A DNA stretch of 35,211 bases from the NCBI GenBank assembly GCA_035411425.1, contig DAONSX010000023.1:1-35211 (forward strand), in the 5' to 3' direction. The notes beneath the pieces are model-generated. The model did not search any database. It was given only the letters and a program-made list of their open reading frames with translations, and was not told the origin of the DNA. Shown here in pieces: positions 8,223-16,199 of this stretch. The stretch's first letter is position 1. Each line of letters starts with the position of its first letter. The position numbers and the translations under genes are program-made. This DNA is from TTA-H9 sp002071415 (GTDB lineage: Bacteria; Bacteroidota; Bacteroidia; Bacteroidales; TTA-H9).

Positions 8223-8990
8223 ATGGAAAATAATAATGGCAACAGTCCAACTAAAGATTACATGAGTGCAAGGAATGTCATTGCTTTTTTGATTACCCTT
8301 GTGATTCTCGTGGCCACGGTTTATGTGGCTATTGTAGCCGTTCGCATCTCGAGTGAGCAGGACAGGATGGAGGGATTGAAATTTGTGGCTCAAACTCTTT
8401 TGCCGCTTTGGGGAACATGGATAGGTACCATTCTGGCTTTTTACTTCAGTCGCGAAAATTTCGACGCTGCTACAAAATCTTATCAAAATATCATCGAGAG
8501 CATGAAACCCGAAGAAAAAATAGCCAAAATCATGGCTAAGGATGCCATGCTTCCACTCGAAAAAATTACCTACCTTGATTATGACGAAACCAAAACTCGT
8601 ACAATACGCGATATTCTCGATGATGAGAGGTTCAGGGAATATAATCGTTATGCTATACTCAATCGAGATAAGACATTGAAATATATTATCCATCGCAGCA
8701 CTTTCTATCGATTTCTGGCTGAGGTCTCGATGGGTATAGTCCCAATCGAGAAAAATACCGACGACCTCACTTTCAGTGATATGGAGGAACAAGCAAGCGA
8801 TGCCGTGAAAGCCATGATGTACAAGGGATTTAATTTCATTGCGGAGAACAGTACCTTGCTTGATGCCAAAAAGGCCATGGATGCCATTCCAGAATGCCAG
8901 GATGTGTTCGTAACCAAAAGTGGCAAAGCCACAGAACCTATTCTGGGATTGATTACCAACAACAAGATTCTCGATTATGCTCGTGTGTAA
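8223..8990 (+). CDS. Two-TM membrane protein with a C-terminal CBS-like region
   Basis: 255 residues. Two hydrophobic helices (about 17-41 and 53-76) are followed by a soluble part of about 170 residues. This resembles a CBS-domain pair: AKIMAKDAM near 101-109, IRDILDDERFREYNRYAIL around 128-146, and near the end FIAENSTLLDAKKAMDAI then FVTKSGKATEPILGLITNNKILD. CBS pairs usually bind adenine nucleotides and regulate an attached or partner protein. A nucleotide-sensing membrane regulator is therefore likely, with the CBS part in the cytoplasm. The CBS call rests on pattern only. It sits in the middle of the operon, 11 bases after one gene and 12 before the next. Confidence 0.7.
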   Translation: MENNNGNSPTKDYMSARNVIAFLITLVILVATVYVAIVAVRISSEQDRMEGLKFVAQTLLPLWGTWIGTILAFYFSRENFDAATKSYQNIIESMKPEEKIAKIMAKDAMLPLEKITYLDYDETKTRTIRDILDDERFREYNRYAILNRDKTLKYIIHRSTFYRFLAEVSMGIVPIEKNTDDLTFSDMEEQASDAVKAMMYKGFNFIAENSTLLDAKKAMDAIPECQDVFVTKSGKATEPILGLITNNKILDYARV

Positions 8991-9002
8991 ATCCTTAGAA
9001 AA

Positions 9003-9677
9003 ATGATTACTCCCGAAATCAAGCGCAAAATTTTGCAGGTTGTAAACGTTTTCGAAACCGGAAAGTTAGAAGGACGTTATGATGCCCTAGTAGTGATGAA
9101 CGATGGTCCAGGAGGAATTCCTCAGATTACTTTTGGTCGCAGCCAGACCACAGAATATAGTGGACTAAGAGACCTTATCCTGAGGTATATCAAAAGAGAA
9201 GGTGTATATGCAGCTCAATTGAGTGAGTACGAACCACGAATTGGGAAAACACCGCTTACGAACGATCAAGTTTTTAAACAATTGCTTATACAAGCCGGGC
9301 GCAATGATCCTTTGATGATCAGTGTTCAGGATGAATTTTTCGACCAGACATATTATCAGCCAGCCTTCAAGTTTTTTACTACCAATGGATTTGAGCTTCC
9401 CTTGAGTTTACTGGTTATTTACGATAGTTATATTCATTCTGGACGGGTACCTGACTTTTTGAGGCGTAGATTTGGTGAAAAGATTCCAGCACGGGGAGGC
9501 AACGAGAAAGAATGGGTTACACGATATTGCGATGTCAGGCATCAATGGTTGAAGTATCATAGCAATCCCATCTTACGAAAGACGATATACCGTACGGCCT
9601 GTTTTAAGGAGCAGATTGCCTTGGGCAACTGGATGCTTGTGCTGCCTATCAGGGTTCAGGGCCTTGTGGCGGTTTGA
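9003..9677 (+). CDS. GH46 chitosanase-like glycoside hydrolase without signal peptide
   Basis: 224 residues. The N-terminus reads VFETGKLEGRYD, then NDGPGGIPQITFGRSQTTEYSGL, the layout of GH46 chitosanases, which have a lysozyme-like fold. Glu18 and Asp34 are candidate acid and base by analogy with the Glu and Asp about 18 apart in characterised GH46 enzymes. Such enzymes cleave partly deacetylated chitin; divergent members may act on other aminosugar polymers, including peptidoglycan. No signal peptide or membrane helix is seen, which is odd for a secreted-type hydrolase and recalls phage endolysins that need help to cross the membrane. It is the last gene of the operon, and its 3' end overlaps the convergent nth by 29 bases. 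Confidence 0.78.
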   Translation: MITPEIKRKILQVVNVFETGKLEGRYDALVVMNDGPGGIPQITFGRSQTTEYSGLRDLILRYIKREGVYAAQLSEYEPRIGKTPLTNDQVFKQLLIQAGRNDPLMISVQDEFFDQTYYQPAFKFFTTNGFELPLSLLVIYDSYIHSGRVPDFLRRRFGEKIPARGGNEKEWVTRYCDVRHQWLKYHSNPILRKTIYRTACFKEQIALGNWMLVLPIRVQGLVAV

Positions 9678-10311
9678 TGATGTTTTGATAATACAGGCAA
9701 ATATCTTGTATTCCGCAAATATCGCATTTGGGCTTACGTGCCTGGCATACATATCTTCCATGTAAAATAAGCCAGTGATGAGCTTTTGAGAGATAATGAG
9801 CTGGAATGTAGCGAGTTAATTGTTTCTCGGTTTCCAAGGGAGTTCGGGCATCTTTTACGAGGCCAATTCTTCTTGCAACTCTATGAACATGTGTATCGAC
9901 GGGCATGGCCGGCTTGTTGAATGCAACCGAAAGAATCACATTGGCCGTTTTTCTGCCAACACCAGGCAAACTCTCCAAATCATCCAGATTATCGGGCACC
10001 TGACCACTGAATTTTTCAAGCAGCGTCTGTGCCATGCCAATCAAGTTCTTAGTTTTATTATTGGGATAGGAGCATGATTTTATCAAGGCTAAGACTTCTT
10101 CATGGGATGCTGTGGCCAAACTGATGGCATTGGGAAATTTTTCAAAAAAGGCCGGGGTAATCTGGTTAACGCGCTTATCGGTGCATTGGGCTGAAAGAAT
10201 AACTGCTACAATCAACTGGTAGGGATTTTGATATACCGGTTCAGTCGAAGCTTCTGGCATATTTTCCGAAAACCATGCAATGAATCTTTTGTAGCGTTCT
10301 TTGGTTGTCAT
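9649..10311 (-). CDS. nth: Endonuclease III (DNA glycosylase/AP lyase)
   Basis: A 220-residue base-excision-repair enzyme that removes oxidised pyrimidines and nicks the abasic site. The helix-hairpin-helix LPGVGRKTA (115-123) carries the catalytic Lys121, and VDTHVHRV (138-145) carries the catalytic Asp139. The [4Fe-4S] cluster ligands are complete: Cys189, 196, 199 and 205 with C-x6-C-x2-C-x5-C spacing. It starts 11 bases downstream of the rplT operon terminator on the same strand and has no obvious promoter of its own, so read-through may feed it. The last 29 bases overlap the convergent chitosanase-like gene. Confidence 0.97.
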   Translation of the reverse strand: MTTKERYKRFIAWFSENMPEASTEPVYQNPYQLIVAVILSAQCTDKRVNQITPAFFEKFPNAISLATASHEEVLALIKSCSYPNNKTKNLIGMAQTLLEKFSGQVPDNLDDLESLPGVGRKTANVILSVAFNKPAMPVDTHVHRVARRIGLVKDARTPLETEKQLTRYIPAHYLSKAHHWLILHGRYVCQARKPKCDICGIQDICLYYQNIIKPPQGPEP

Positions 10312-10321
10312 ACTGAATAAG

Positions 10322-10363
10322 TAAAAAGAAAGCGGCGCTTGTAATACATCAAGGGCCGCTTTC
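10322..10363 (-). terminator. Terminator of the thrS-infC-rpmI-rplT operon
   Basis: On the minus strand GAAAGCGGC (10363-10355) pairs with GCCGCTTTC (10336-10328). Inside it CTTG (10353-10350) pairs with CAAG (10341-10338) around an 8-base loop, with one C-C mismatch between the two stems. A TTTTT tract follows. This is a strong intrinsic terminator placed just after rplT. Confidence 0.88.
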
Positions 10364-10383
10364 AGGTTTAAGGTAATTGCTGC

Positions 10384-10725
10384 CTATAATTGATCGACCA
10401 ATGCTTTAAAGGCGTCGGGATGATTCATGGCAAGGTCGGCCAATACTTTTCTGTTGAGGCGAATATTGGCTTTATCGAGTTTACCCATAAATTCGGAATA
10501 AGACATTCCATACTGGCGTACGGCTGCATTGATACGAGTAATCCATAATGCCCTGAAAGAGCGTTTCTTGGCACGTCGGTCGCGGTAAGCATACAATTGG
10601 CCTTTCTCCCATGAGTTCCTTGCAACGGTCCACACATTTTTACGACGGCCAAATTGACCACGAGTTCTTCTGAGGAACTTCCTTCTTTTTCTGTGTGATG
10701 TAACTACATTAACTGATCTTGGCAT
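10384..10725 (-). CDS. rplT: 50S ribosomal protein L20
   Basis: 113 residues, very basic N-terminal half (SHRKRRKFLRRTRGQFGRRK), then the conserved RRAKKRSFRALWITRINAA and the ending common to L20. It binds 23S rRNA early in large-subunit assembly. In other bacteria L20 represses its own operon by binding the mRNA. Here an 82-base gap holding a small hairpin separates it from rpmI. It is the last gene before the operon terminator. Confidence 0.98.
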   Translation of the reverse strand: MPRSVNVVTSHRKRRKFLRRTRGQFGRRKNVWTVARNSWEKGQLYAYRDRRAKKRSFRALWITRINAAVRQYGMSYSEFMGKLDKANIRLNRKVLADLAMNHPDAFKALVDQL

Positions 10726-10741
10726 TTTTTTGTTTTTTTTA

Positions 10742-10757
10742 CGTCAGCGTTCTGACG
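10742..10757 (-). other. Stem-loop in the rpmI-rplT spacer
   Basis: CGTCAG (10742-10747) and CTGACG (10752-10757) form a perfect 6-bp stem with a 4-base loop, about 17 bases upstream of the rplT start. On the minus-strand RNA it is followed by an A-run, not a U-run, so it is not a terminator. A role in translation control or RNA processing is possible but unproven. Confidence 0.4.
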
Positions 10758-10807
10758 GTTTCAGAATCTTGATGAGCTGAACGTAAGGTTAGACATAAAG
10801 TAAATTA

Positions 10808-11002
10808 TTAGCAAGCGAGCATCTTTTTTACTGTTGAGTAATCGGCTTTGGATACCAGAGTGGAATGAGTAAGATTACGTTTTCGCTTGGTGTCCTTTTT
10901 AGTCAGGATATGACTCTTAAAAGCATGTTTGCGCTTGATTTTTCCTGTTCCAGTGTAAGTAAAACGTTTCTTAGCACTGGATTTCGATTTCATTTTAGGC
11001 AT
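10808..11002 (-). CDS. rpmI: 50S ribosomal protein L35
   Basis: 64 residues, the expected size, beginning MPKMKSKSSAKKRF with the basic KRKHAFKSHILTKK core typical of L35. It is a small structural protein of the large ribosomal subunit. It lies between infC and rplT in the order conserved across bacteria. No SD precedes its ATG, in contrast with infC immediately upstream. Confidence 0.97.
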   Translation of the reverse strand: MPKMKSKSSAKKRFTYTGTGKIKRKHAFKSHILTKKDTKRKRNLTHSTLVSKADYSTVKKMLAC

Positions 11003-11051
11003 CTTTTGACTTTTATTATTATGAACGGTTTTTTTATTTATTTCTTATTCT

Positions 11052-11609
11052 TTAAGATTTTTTAGGTGCTATGGTGATAAACATTCGTTTTCCTTCGAGT
11101 TTTGGAAGGCTCTCGAGTTTGCCAATATCTTCGAGTGCTTGGGCAAATTCGAGAAGGATAATTTCTCCTTTTTCCTTATAAACGATGGTTCTACCCTTAA
11201 AAAGAACTTCTACCTTTACTTTTGCGCCTTCTTCGAGGAATTTACGGGCATGATTGAGTTTAAAGTTGAAATCATGCTCGTCGGTATTAGGTCCTAAACG
11301 TATTTCCTTTAATATTACCTTGGCCGCTTTTGCCTTTGCCTCTTTTTGCTTGCGTTTGAGTTCATACATAAATTTACTGTAATCGATGAGTTTGCAAACA
11401 GGTGGGTTGGCATTGGGTGAAATTTCTACCAGATCCAGCTCCATTTGATCGGCTATTTCGAGGGCTTCCTTTATGGTAACGATTCTTTGTTCGAAATTAT
11501 CACCTACTACCCGAACAATGGGCGCTTTTATCTTTTCGTTTACCCTATAGGGTTCTTCCTGATTTTTTGCGGCCGGGTTCTTTTCAGGTCGCTTTTGTAA
11601 TGCAGCTAT
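11052..11609 (-). CDS. infC: Translation initiation factor IF-3, predicted ATA start
   Basis: 185 residues. IF-3 binds the 30S subunit, checks the start codon and prevents premature 50S joining. The first in-frame ATG (11442-11444) would delete most of the N-terminal domain. The frame stays open upstream to a stop at 11634-11636 and encodes the conserved YRVNEKIKAPIVRVVGDN stretch. The only sensible start is an ATA at 11607-11609, seven bases after a perfect AAAGGAGG. Non-standard starts (ATT in E. coli infC) are known to let IF-3 repress its own synthesis. The C-terminal domain (LKEIRLGPNTDEHDF onward) is complete. It lies 63 bases after thrS. Confidence 0.93.
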   Translation of the reverse strand: MAALQKRPEKNPAAKNQEEPYRVNEKIKAPIVRVVGDNFEQRIVTIKEALEIADQMELDLVEISPNANPPVCKLIDYSKFMYELKRKQKEAKAKAAKVILKEIRLGPNTDEHDFNFKLNHARKFLEEGAKVKVEVLFKGRTIVYKEKGEIILLEFAQALEDIGKLESLPKLEGKRMFITIAPKKS

Positions 11610-11616
11610 AAATCTT

Positions 11617-11624
11617 CCTCCTTT
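11617..11624 (-). promoter_or_regulatory. Strong Shine-Dalgarno site of infC
   Basis: Read on the minus strand this is AAAGGAGG, with seven bases (AAGATTT) before the ATA codon. It matches the 16S rRNA tail fully, whereas most genes in this window have no SD. It fixes the infC start. Confidence 0.8.
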
Positions 11625-11672
11625 TTGATTTGGTTAAACATATATATGATTTTTTGGCAGCATTTCTCTGCC

Positions 11673-13604
11673 TTATTTGAAATTCTGCACTTCTATTTCC
11701 ACAGCATCAACGAATTCTTGTACTTTAAAGCTTCCCATGTCGCCTTGTCCTTGTTTTCTCACTGATACTGTGTTGTTGTTTTCTTCTTTTTCACCAACGA
11801 TAAGCATATATGGAATTCGTTGTAATTCAGCATCTCGTATTTTTTTCCCGATTTTTTCACTTCTATCGTCAATGAGGCTGCGAATTTCGCAATTTTTTAA
11901 TAATTGTAAAATATTTTCTGCATAATTATGAAATTTTTCACTCACTGGAAGAATGATGGCCTGTGTGGGAGCTAGCCATAAAGGAAATTTCCCGGCTGTG
12001 TGCTCCAGCATCACGGCTACAAAACGTTCGATCGAACCAAAAATGGCTCTATGAATCATAATAGGGCGATGCCGTTGGTTATCGGCACCAATATATTCCA
12101 ATTCGAAACGTTCGGGTAAGTTATAATCCACTTGTATCGTACTAAGCTGCCATTTTCGCCCAATGGCATCCTTTACAATAAAATCGAGTTTTGGGCCGTA
12201 AAAAGCTGCCTCACCTTTTACCAAGACAGGGTTCAAATTTTTCTCTTCGGCGGCTTCTATGATGGCTTGTTCGGCTCTATCCCAGTTTTCATCCGATCCA
12301 ATGTACTTAATCTTATTCTCAGGGTCTCTCAACGAAACCTGCGCAATGAAGTTATTGAAATCGAAAGTTTTGAAAAGAAAAAGAACAAGATCGATCACCC
12401 CGATAAATTCTTCTTTCAATTGGTCGGGACGGCAAAAAATATGTGCATCATCCTGAGTAAAGCCTCTTACTCTGGTTAATCCATGCAAAACACCTGACTG
12501 TTCGTAACGATAAACCGTTCCAAACTCGGCATATCTTTGAGGCAATTCTTTATAAGACATTGGTTTACGATTGTAGATTTCGCAATGATGTGGACAGTTC
12601 ATGGGTTTCAGCATAAACTCTTCACCAGGTTCGGGAGTAGAAATGGGTCGGAAGGAATCGGCACCGTATTTTTCATAATGGCCTGAAGTTTTATAAAGGT
12701 TGACATTGCCAATGTGAGGTGAAGCCACTAAGACATAACCTCTTTTATAGAGTTCCTTTTTCAGAAAATCGGTGAGTCGTTCGCGCAGTAAAGCTCCGCG
12801 CGGCGTCCAAAGGGGCAAACCATTACCCACGCGTGAAGAGAAATGAAATAAATCGAGCTCTTTTCCAATTTTACGATGATCTCTTTTTTTTGCTTCTTCG
12901 AGCATATTGAGGAATTCAGCAAGCATCTCGGCTTTCGGAAAGGTAATGCCATAGAGACGCGTAAGCATTTTGCGTTTTTCATCTCCTCTCCAGTAAGCAC
13001 CGGCTATCGATAATAATTTTACCGCCTTGATGGGCGAGGTATTGGGCAAATGTGGCCCACGGCACAAATCAGTAAATTGACCTGTTTCGTATAAAGTGAT
13101 GCTACCATCTTCCAAATCATTGATTAGTTCGATCTTATACTCATCGCCTTTGCGTCGAAAATATTCCAGCGCCTCGGCTTTACTCACATCTCTTCTTTTG
13201 AATTCCTGCTTTTGACGTGCAAGTTCTAGCATGCGATCTTCGATTTTCTTGAAGTCGTCTGATGAAATCTGGTAATCACCAAAATCGATATCATAATAGA
13301 AACCATTCTCTATATCGGGACCAACTCCGAATTTTACACCAGGATAAAGGCTTTCGATGGCTTCTGCCATTAAATGCGCCGATGAATGCCACATTGTGGC
13401 TTTGCCTTCATCATCATCCCATGTGAGTAAACGAATGCTGGCATCTTGAAATATAGGCCGCGTAACATCCCAAACTTCACCGTTTAACTTGATGGCAAGC
13501 ACCTTCCGCGCTAAACCTTCATTTATGCTTCTGGCTATTTCTAATCCTGTAACTCCTTCTGGATATTGCCGAATACTTTGATCGGGAAATTTTATGTTAA
13601 TCAT
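11673..13604 (-). CDS. thrS: Threonine-tRNA ligase
   Basis: A 643-residue class II aminoacyl-tRNA synthetase that charges tRNA-Thr. Domains in order are: TGS-like N1 (1-60), editing domain with HSSAH (73-77) and DLCRGPH (179-185), catalytic core with MNCPHH (335-340; Cys337 is a zinc ligand) and GFTQDDAHIF (381-390; His388 is the second ligand), then the anticodon-binding domain. Start 13604 (MINIKFPDQS) is preferred over an ATG 36 bases upstream because homologues begin at the TGS domain. It is the first gene of the thrS-infC-rpmI-rplT operon, driven by the promoter at 13660-13690. No T-box or riboswitch was recognised in the short leader. Confidence 0.97.
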   Translation of the reverse strand: MINIKFPDQSIRQYPEGVTGLEIARSINEGLARKVLAIKLNGEVWDVTRPIFQDASIRLLTWDDDEGKATMWHSSAHLMAEAIESLYPGVKFGVGPDIENGFYYDIDFGDYQISSDDFKKIEDRMLELARQKQEFKRRDVSKAEALEYFRRKGDEYKIELINDLEDGSITLYETGQFTDLCRGPHLPNTSPIKAVKLLSIAGAYWRGDEKRKMLTRLYGITFPKAEMLAEFLNMLEEAKKRDHRKIGKELDLFHFSSRVGNGLPLWTPRGALLRERLTDFLKKELYKRGYVLVASPHIGNVNLYKTSGHYEKYGADSFRPISTPEPGEEFMLKPMNCPHHCEIYNRKPMSYKELPQRYAEFGTVYRYEQSGVLHGLTRVRGFTQDDAHIFCRPDQLKEEFIGVIDLVLFLFKTFDFNNFIAQVSLRDPENKIKYIGSDENWDRAEQAIIEAAEEKNLNPVLVKGEAAFYGPKLDFIVKDAIGRKWQLSTIQVDYNLPERFELEYIGADNQRHRPIMIHRAIFGSIERFVAVMLEHTAGKFPLWLAPTQAIILPVSEKFHNYAENILQLLKNCEIRSLIDDRSEKIGKKIRDAELQRIPYMLIVGEKEENNNTVSVRKQGQGDMGSFKVQEFVDAVEIEVQNFK

Positions 13605-13659
13605 TATCAAATAATTGTGATAAAACAAAACTGATCTCATTGGGTCAATTTTGGGCGTG

Positions 13660-13690
13660 CAAAGTTAGGTTTTCTCATCTGATCTTTAAA
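13660..13690 (-). promoter_or_regulatory. Promoter of the thrS operon
   Basis: On the minus strand TAACTTTG (13667-13660) is an exact TAnnTTTG match. TTTA (13690-13687) lies 19 bases upstream, the standard spacing for the Bacteroidetes -33 element although it deviates from TTTG at one base. The leader to the thrS ATG would be about 50 bases. Confidence 0.55.
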
Positions 13691-14133
13691 ATCATTTCAT
13701 GTCGATAATTTAAAGTGTATCAATGTCGAACATAAAGGATAAGAAAAGATGTATTTTACTCCATTTTCAAAGAGTAAATCCTTTCATTTTTTTCTTAAAT
13801 AATGAGTAGCTCACTAGATCCGTATAAAGAGATATAGGTCTGGCGAACCATAGTAGAACATTAATCTGCAATGTTTTAAATTTTAATTTTTCTTTCTGAG
13901 CCATAACTCTATGATTTTGTCAAAAGAGCATTATCTTTGTAAAAAATGTTTCAGAGGCTGAATTCGATATTTTCACTAAAAATTCTAATCAGGAACAACA
14001 TAGATAGACCAAGAAACATAAAATTCCATAAAAATCGGATTTTCGGATCAGGAGCTTGAAGGGTGAATAATTGAATTTTAGTATTACATATATCGATCAG
14101 TCAAAGAATCAAGAGTTTTTGAACTTAAAATAT
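13668..14133. other. Gene-free divergent spacer between thrS and the phasin-ubiB pair
   Basis: AT-rich, with no open frame of note, no RNA gene and no repeat recognised. It contains the thrS -33 element at its left edge and one good plus-strand -7 box (13932-13939), so it appears to be the divergent promoter region, with a leader of about 200 bases for the right-hand pair. Confidence 0.5.
13932..13939 (+). promoter_or_regulatory. Candidate -7 box for the phasin-ubiB pair
   Basis: TATCTTTG matches TAnnTTTG. It is about 200 bases before the phasin-like ATG, and no closer consensus box was found. A TTTTG lies upstream at an unusual 12-base distance, so the -33 element is unsupported. Confidence 0.35.
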
Positions 14134-14138
14134 GGAGG
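14134..14138 (+). promoter_or_regulatory. Shine-Dalgarno site that fixes the phasin-like start
   Basis: GGAGG with an 8-base spacer before ATG 14147. It overlaps an earlier ATG (14132), so that earlier codon is unlikely to be the start. Confidence 0.7.
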
Positions 14139-14146
14139 ATGTAAAA

Positions 14147-14452
14147 ATGGTAGACTTTTTTAAAAATGCGATTTTAGCTGGGATAGGGTTAGTTTCGCTG
14201 ACTCGCGAAAAGGCCGAAGAATTTGCCAAGGAATTGATCAGCCGTGGTGAATTATCGGAGAATGAAAAAGCAAAATTCATAAAAGACGTTATGGAGCAAA
14301 CCGAAAAATCGAAAACCGAACTCGAGAAGAAGATCGAAAAATCAATCGAGAATGCCTTATCGAAGTTGAATATTCCATCGAGAAAGGAATTTGAGGAACT
14401 GAAGAAGAAGGTGGAGGAGTTATCGCAGACATCAGCAAAAAAGGAGGAATGA
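14147..14452 (+). CDS. Phasin-like small protein
   Basis: 101 residues. A short hydrophobic N-terminal segment (FFKNAILAGIGLVSLT, about 4-19) is followed by a long charged helix with heptad character (ELEKKIEKSIENALSKL, EELKKKVEEL). This is the pattern of the PhaI/phasin-like family (COG3937 type), first tied to polyhydroxyalkanoate granules but widespread in bacteria without them. The start is set by GGAGG at 14134-14138. The gene ends 38 bases before a UbiB/ABC1 kinase gene. Pairing of this small family with UbiB-type kinases suggests a shared job at the membrane or at lipid surfaces. No PHA synthase is present in the window. Confidence 0.75.
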   Translation: MVDFFKNAILAGIGLVSLTREKAEEFAKELISRGELSENEKAKFIKDVMEQTEKSKTELEKKIEKSIENALSKLNIPSRKEFEELKKKVEELSQTSAKKEE

Positions 14453-14490
14453 TTTTTTCTTTTGAGAATTGAAATTTTAAAGCCAATTCA

Positions 14491-16188
14491 ATGGCCGAAC
14501 CTTATTCGTATGTAAATTTCCGGTTTCGAAGCAATTTCGATAAAGTCAGGCGAAGCCGTCAGATTATTTCTGTCTTCTTCAAATTTGGGCTGGATTATTT
14601 TTTGGGTGCCTTGAGGGTTAATATTTTTACCCGCTTAAGGAAACGGAAAAAGGGATATAAAAAATTATCGAATGCCGAAAGACTTCGTATGGCTTTTGAA
14701 GAATTAGGGCCTACTTTTATCAAGTTTGGTCAAATATTGAGTACCCGTCCCGATTTTTTACCTCCCGACTATATCCGTGAGTTGGAAAAGCTTCAGGATA
14801 CTGTGGCGCCGATAGAAGTAAAAAAAATTCAAGAAATTATAGAAACTGAGCTTCATCGACCAATTGCTCAGGCATTCAAGGAATTCGACGAGCAACCCGT
14901 TGCTTCGGCTTCATTAAGTCAGGTCCATAGAGCCGTATTACAGAATGGGAATGTTGTTGCGGTAAAAGTCCAAAAACCTGATATTCAAAATACTATTGAA
15001 CTGGATATTTCTATTTTGGAAACTTTTGCCAACATAATCGAGAAACGTTTCCCGGAAGGTCCATTTTATCATCCCATGGCTATGGTAAATGAATTGAAAA
15101 GAACCATAAGAAAAGAACTCGATTTTTTGAATGAGGCACATAATTTCGAAAAATTCAGGACTAATTTCAAAGATGTCAATTGTATAAAAATTCCAGAAGT
15201 TTATTGGGATTTAACTACCGAACGCCTTCTTGTGATGGAATTCATCGATGGGATAAAGATTTCGGAGATTACCCATGAAAAGTATCGCTCTCGCTTCGAT
15301 TTGAAAAAAGTGGCTCATCAGGCGGCAGAGGCTTTATTGAAACAAATTCTGTTGGATGGATTTTTCCATGCCGATCCGCATCCCGGTAACCTCTTCGTGA
15401 TTCCACCCAATACTATTGTGATGCTGGATGTTGGCATGACGGGGCATTTGGATGATCAATCACTATTGAGTATTGCTAAAATTTTACGAGCCATCAATCA
15501 TAGAGATTTTGACCAAATTATTAGAGGTTTACAGGAATTGGGAATTGTAATGCAGGAAGTGGATAAAACCTTGCTTCGGCATGATATTAAAGAACTTCTG
15601 GATATTTATACCGACCGACCTTTCAAGACAATCAGCCTGGCACGTATGAATCAGGATATCTTGGATATTGCAATGCGGCATCGTTTGGCTATACCTTCCA
15701 ACTTCGTGATGATGATCAGAGCCATGTCGATTGCCGAAACCATTGGCAAGCAGTTAGAATCTGATTTCGACATCCTGGAGATGGTGAAGCCATTTACTAG
15801 GAAAATTTATCTTAAACTCTATTCCCCCCGAAGCTGGAAAAAACGTACTGCCAATATGTTGGATGCCAGTGTCGAACTCATTGAACATTTACCACAAAAT
15901 ATCTATGATCTGTTGGAGAAGTTGAAAGAAGGACAATTCGAGATTCATTTGGAGCATCACCGCTTAGAAAACCTTGCCAACGAGATTAAAAGCTCGAGCA
16001 ACCGTATTGCAGTGAGTTTGATTATTGCAGCCTTAATCGTTGGCTCTTCAATCCTCATTCATCAAAAAATAGGACCAATGGTTTCGAATGTTTCAGTTTG
16101 GGGAATTATAGGATTTGTGATAGCTATTATAATGGGGATAGGATTGTTGATTTCTTCCTTTAGAAAAAATCGAAGAAGAAAATTCTAA
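14491..16188 (+). CDS. UbiB/ABC1-family atypical protein kinase-like membrane protein
   Basis: 565 residues. The hallmarks of the UbiB family are visible: KFGQ (78-81), the modified nucleotide loop PVASAS (136-141), VAVKVQKP with Lys159, E-L-D (209-211), the catalytic loop HADPHPGN (293-300) and DVG (313-315) in place of DFG. Two C-terminal transmembrane helices (about 507-526 and 532-556) anchor it. Family members support biosynthesis or handling of isoprenoid quinones and other lipids and have ATPase activity; a specific role here is unknown. Bacteroidetes use menaquinone, so a ubiquinone function should not be assumed. It is co-transcribed with the phasin-like gene. Downstream is repeat patch 2. 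Confidence 0.93.
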   Translation: MAEPYSYVNFRFRSNFDKVRRSRQIISVFFKFGLDYFLGALRVNIFTRLRKRKKGYKKLSNAERLRMAFEELGPTFIKFGQILSTRPDFLPPDYIRELEKLQDTVAPIEVKKIQEIIETELHRPIAQAFKEFDEQPVASASLSQVHRAVLQNGNVVAVKVQKPDIQNTIELDISILETFANIIEKRFPEGPFYHPMAMVNELKRTIRKELDFLNEAHNFEKFRTNFKDVNCIKIPEVYWDLTTERLLVMEFIDGIKISEITHEKYRSRFDLKKVAHQAAEALLKQILLDGFFHADPHPGNLFVIPPNTIVMLDVGMTGHLDDQSLLSIAKILRAINHRDFDQIIRGLQELGIVMQEVDKTLLRHDIKELLDIYTDRPFKTISLARMNQDILDIAMRHRLAIPSNFVMMIRAMSIAETIGKQLESDFDILEMVKPFTRKIYLKLYSPRSWKKRTANMLDASVELIEHLPQNIYDLLEKLKEGQFEIHLEHHRLENLANEIKSSSNRIAVSLIIAALIVGSSILIHQKIGPMVSNVSVWGIIGFVIAIIMGIGLLISSFRKNRRRKF

Positions 16189-16199
16189 GAGTGATTCAT

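Noticed and set aside
8217..8792. Long open frame on the minus strand opposite the CBS-like membrane protein gene
   Set aside because: It lies fully inside a gene with clear membrane helices and operon context on the plus strand; the antisense text has no motifs.
11052..11444. Short infC starting at the first ATG
   Set aside because: It would remove most of the N-terminal IF-3 domain, which is encoded intact upstream.
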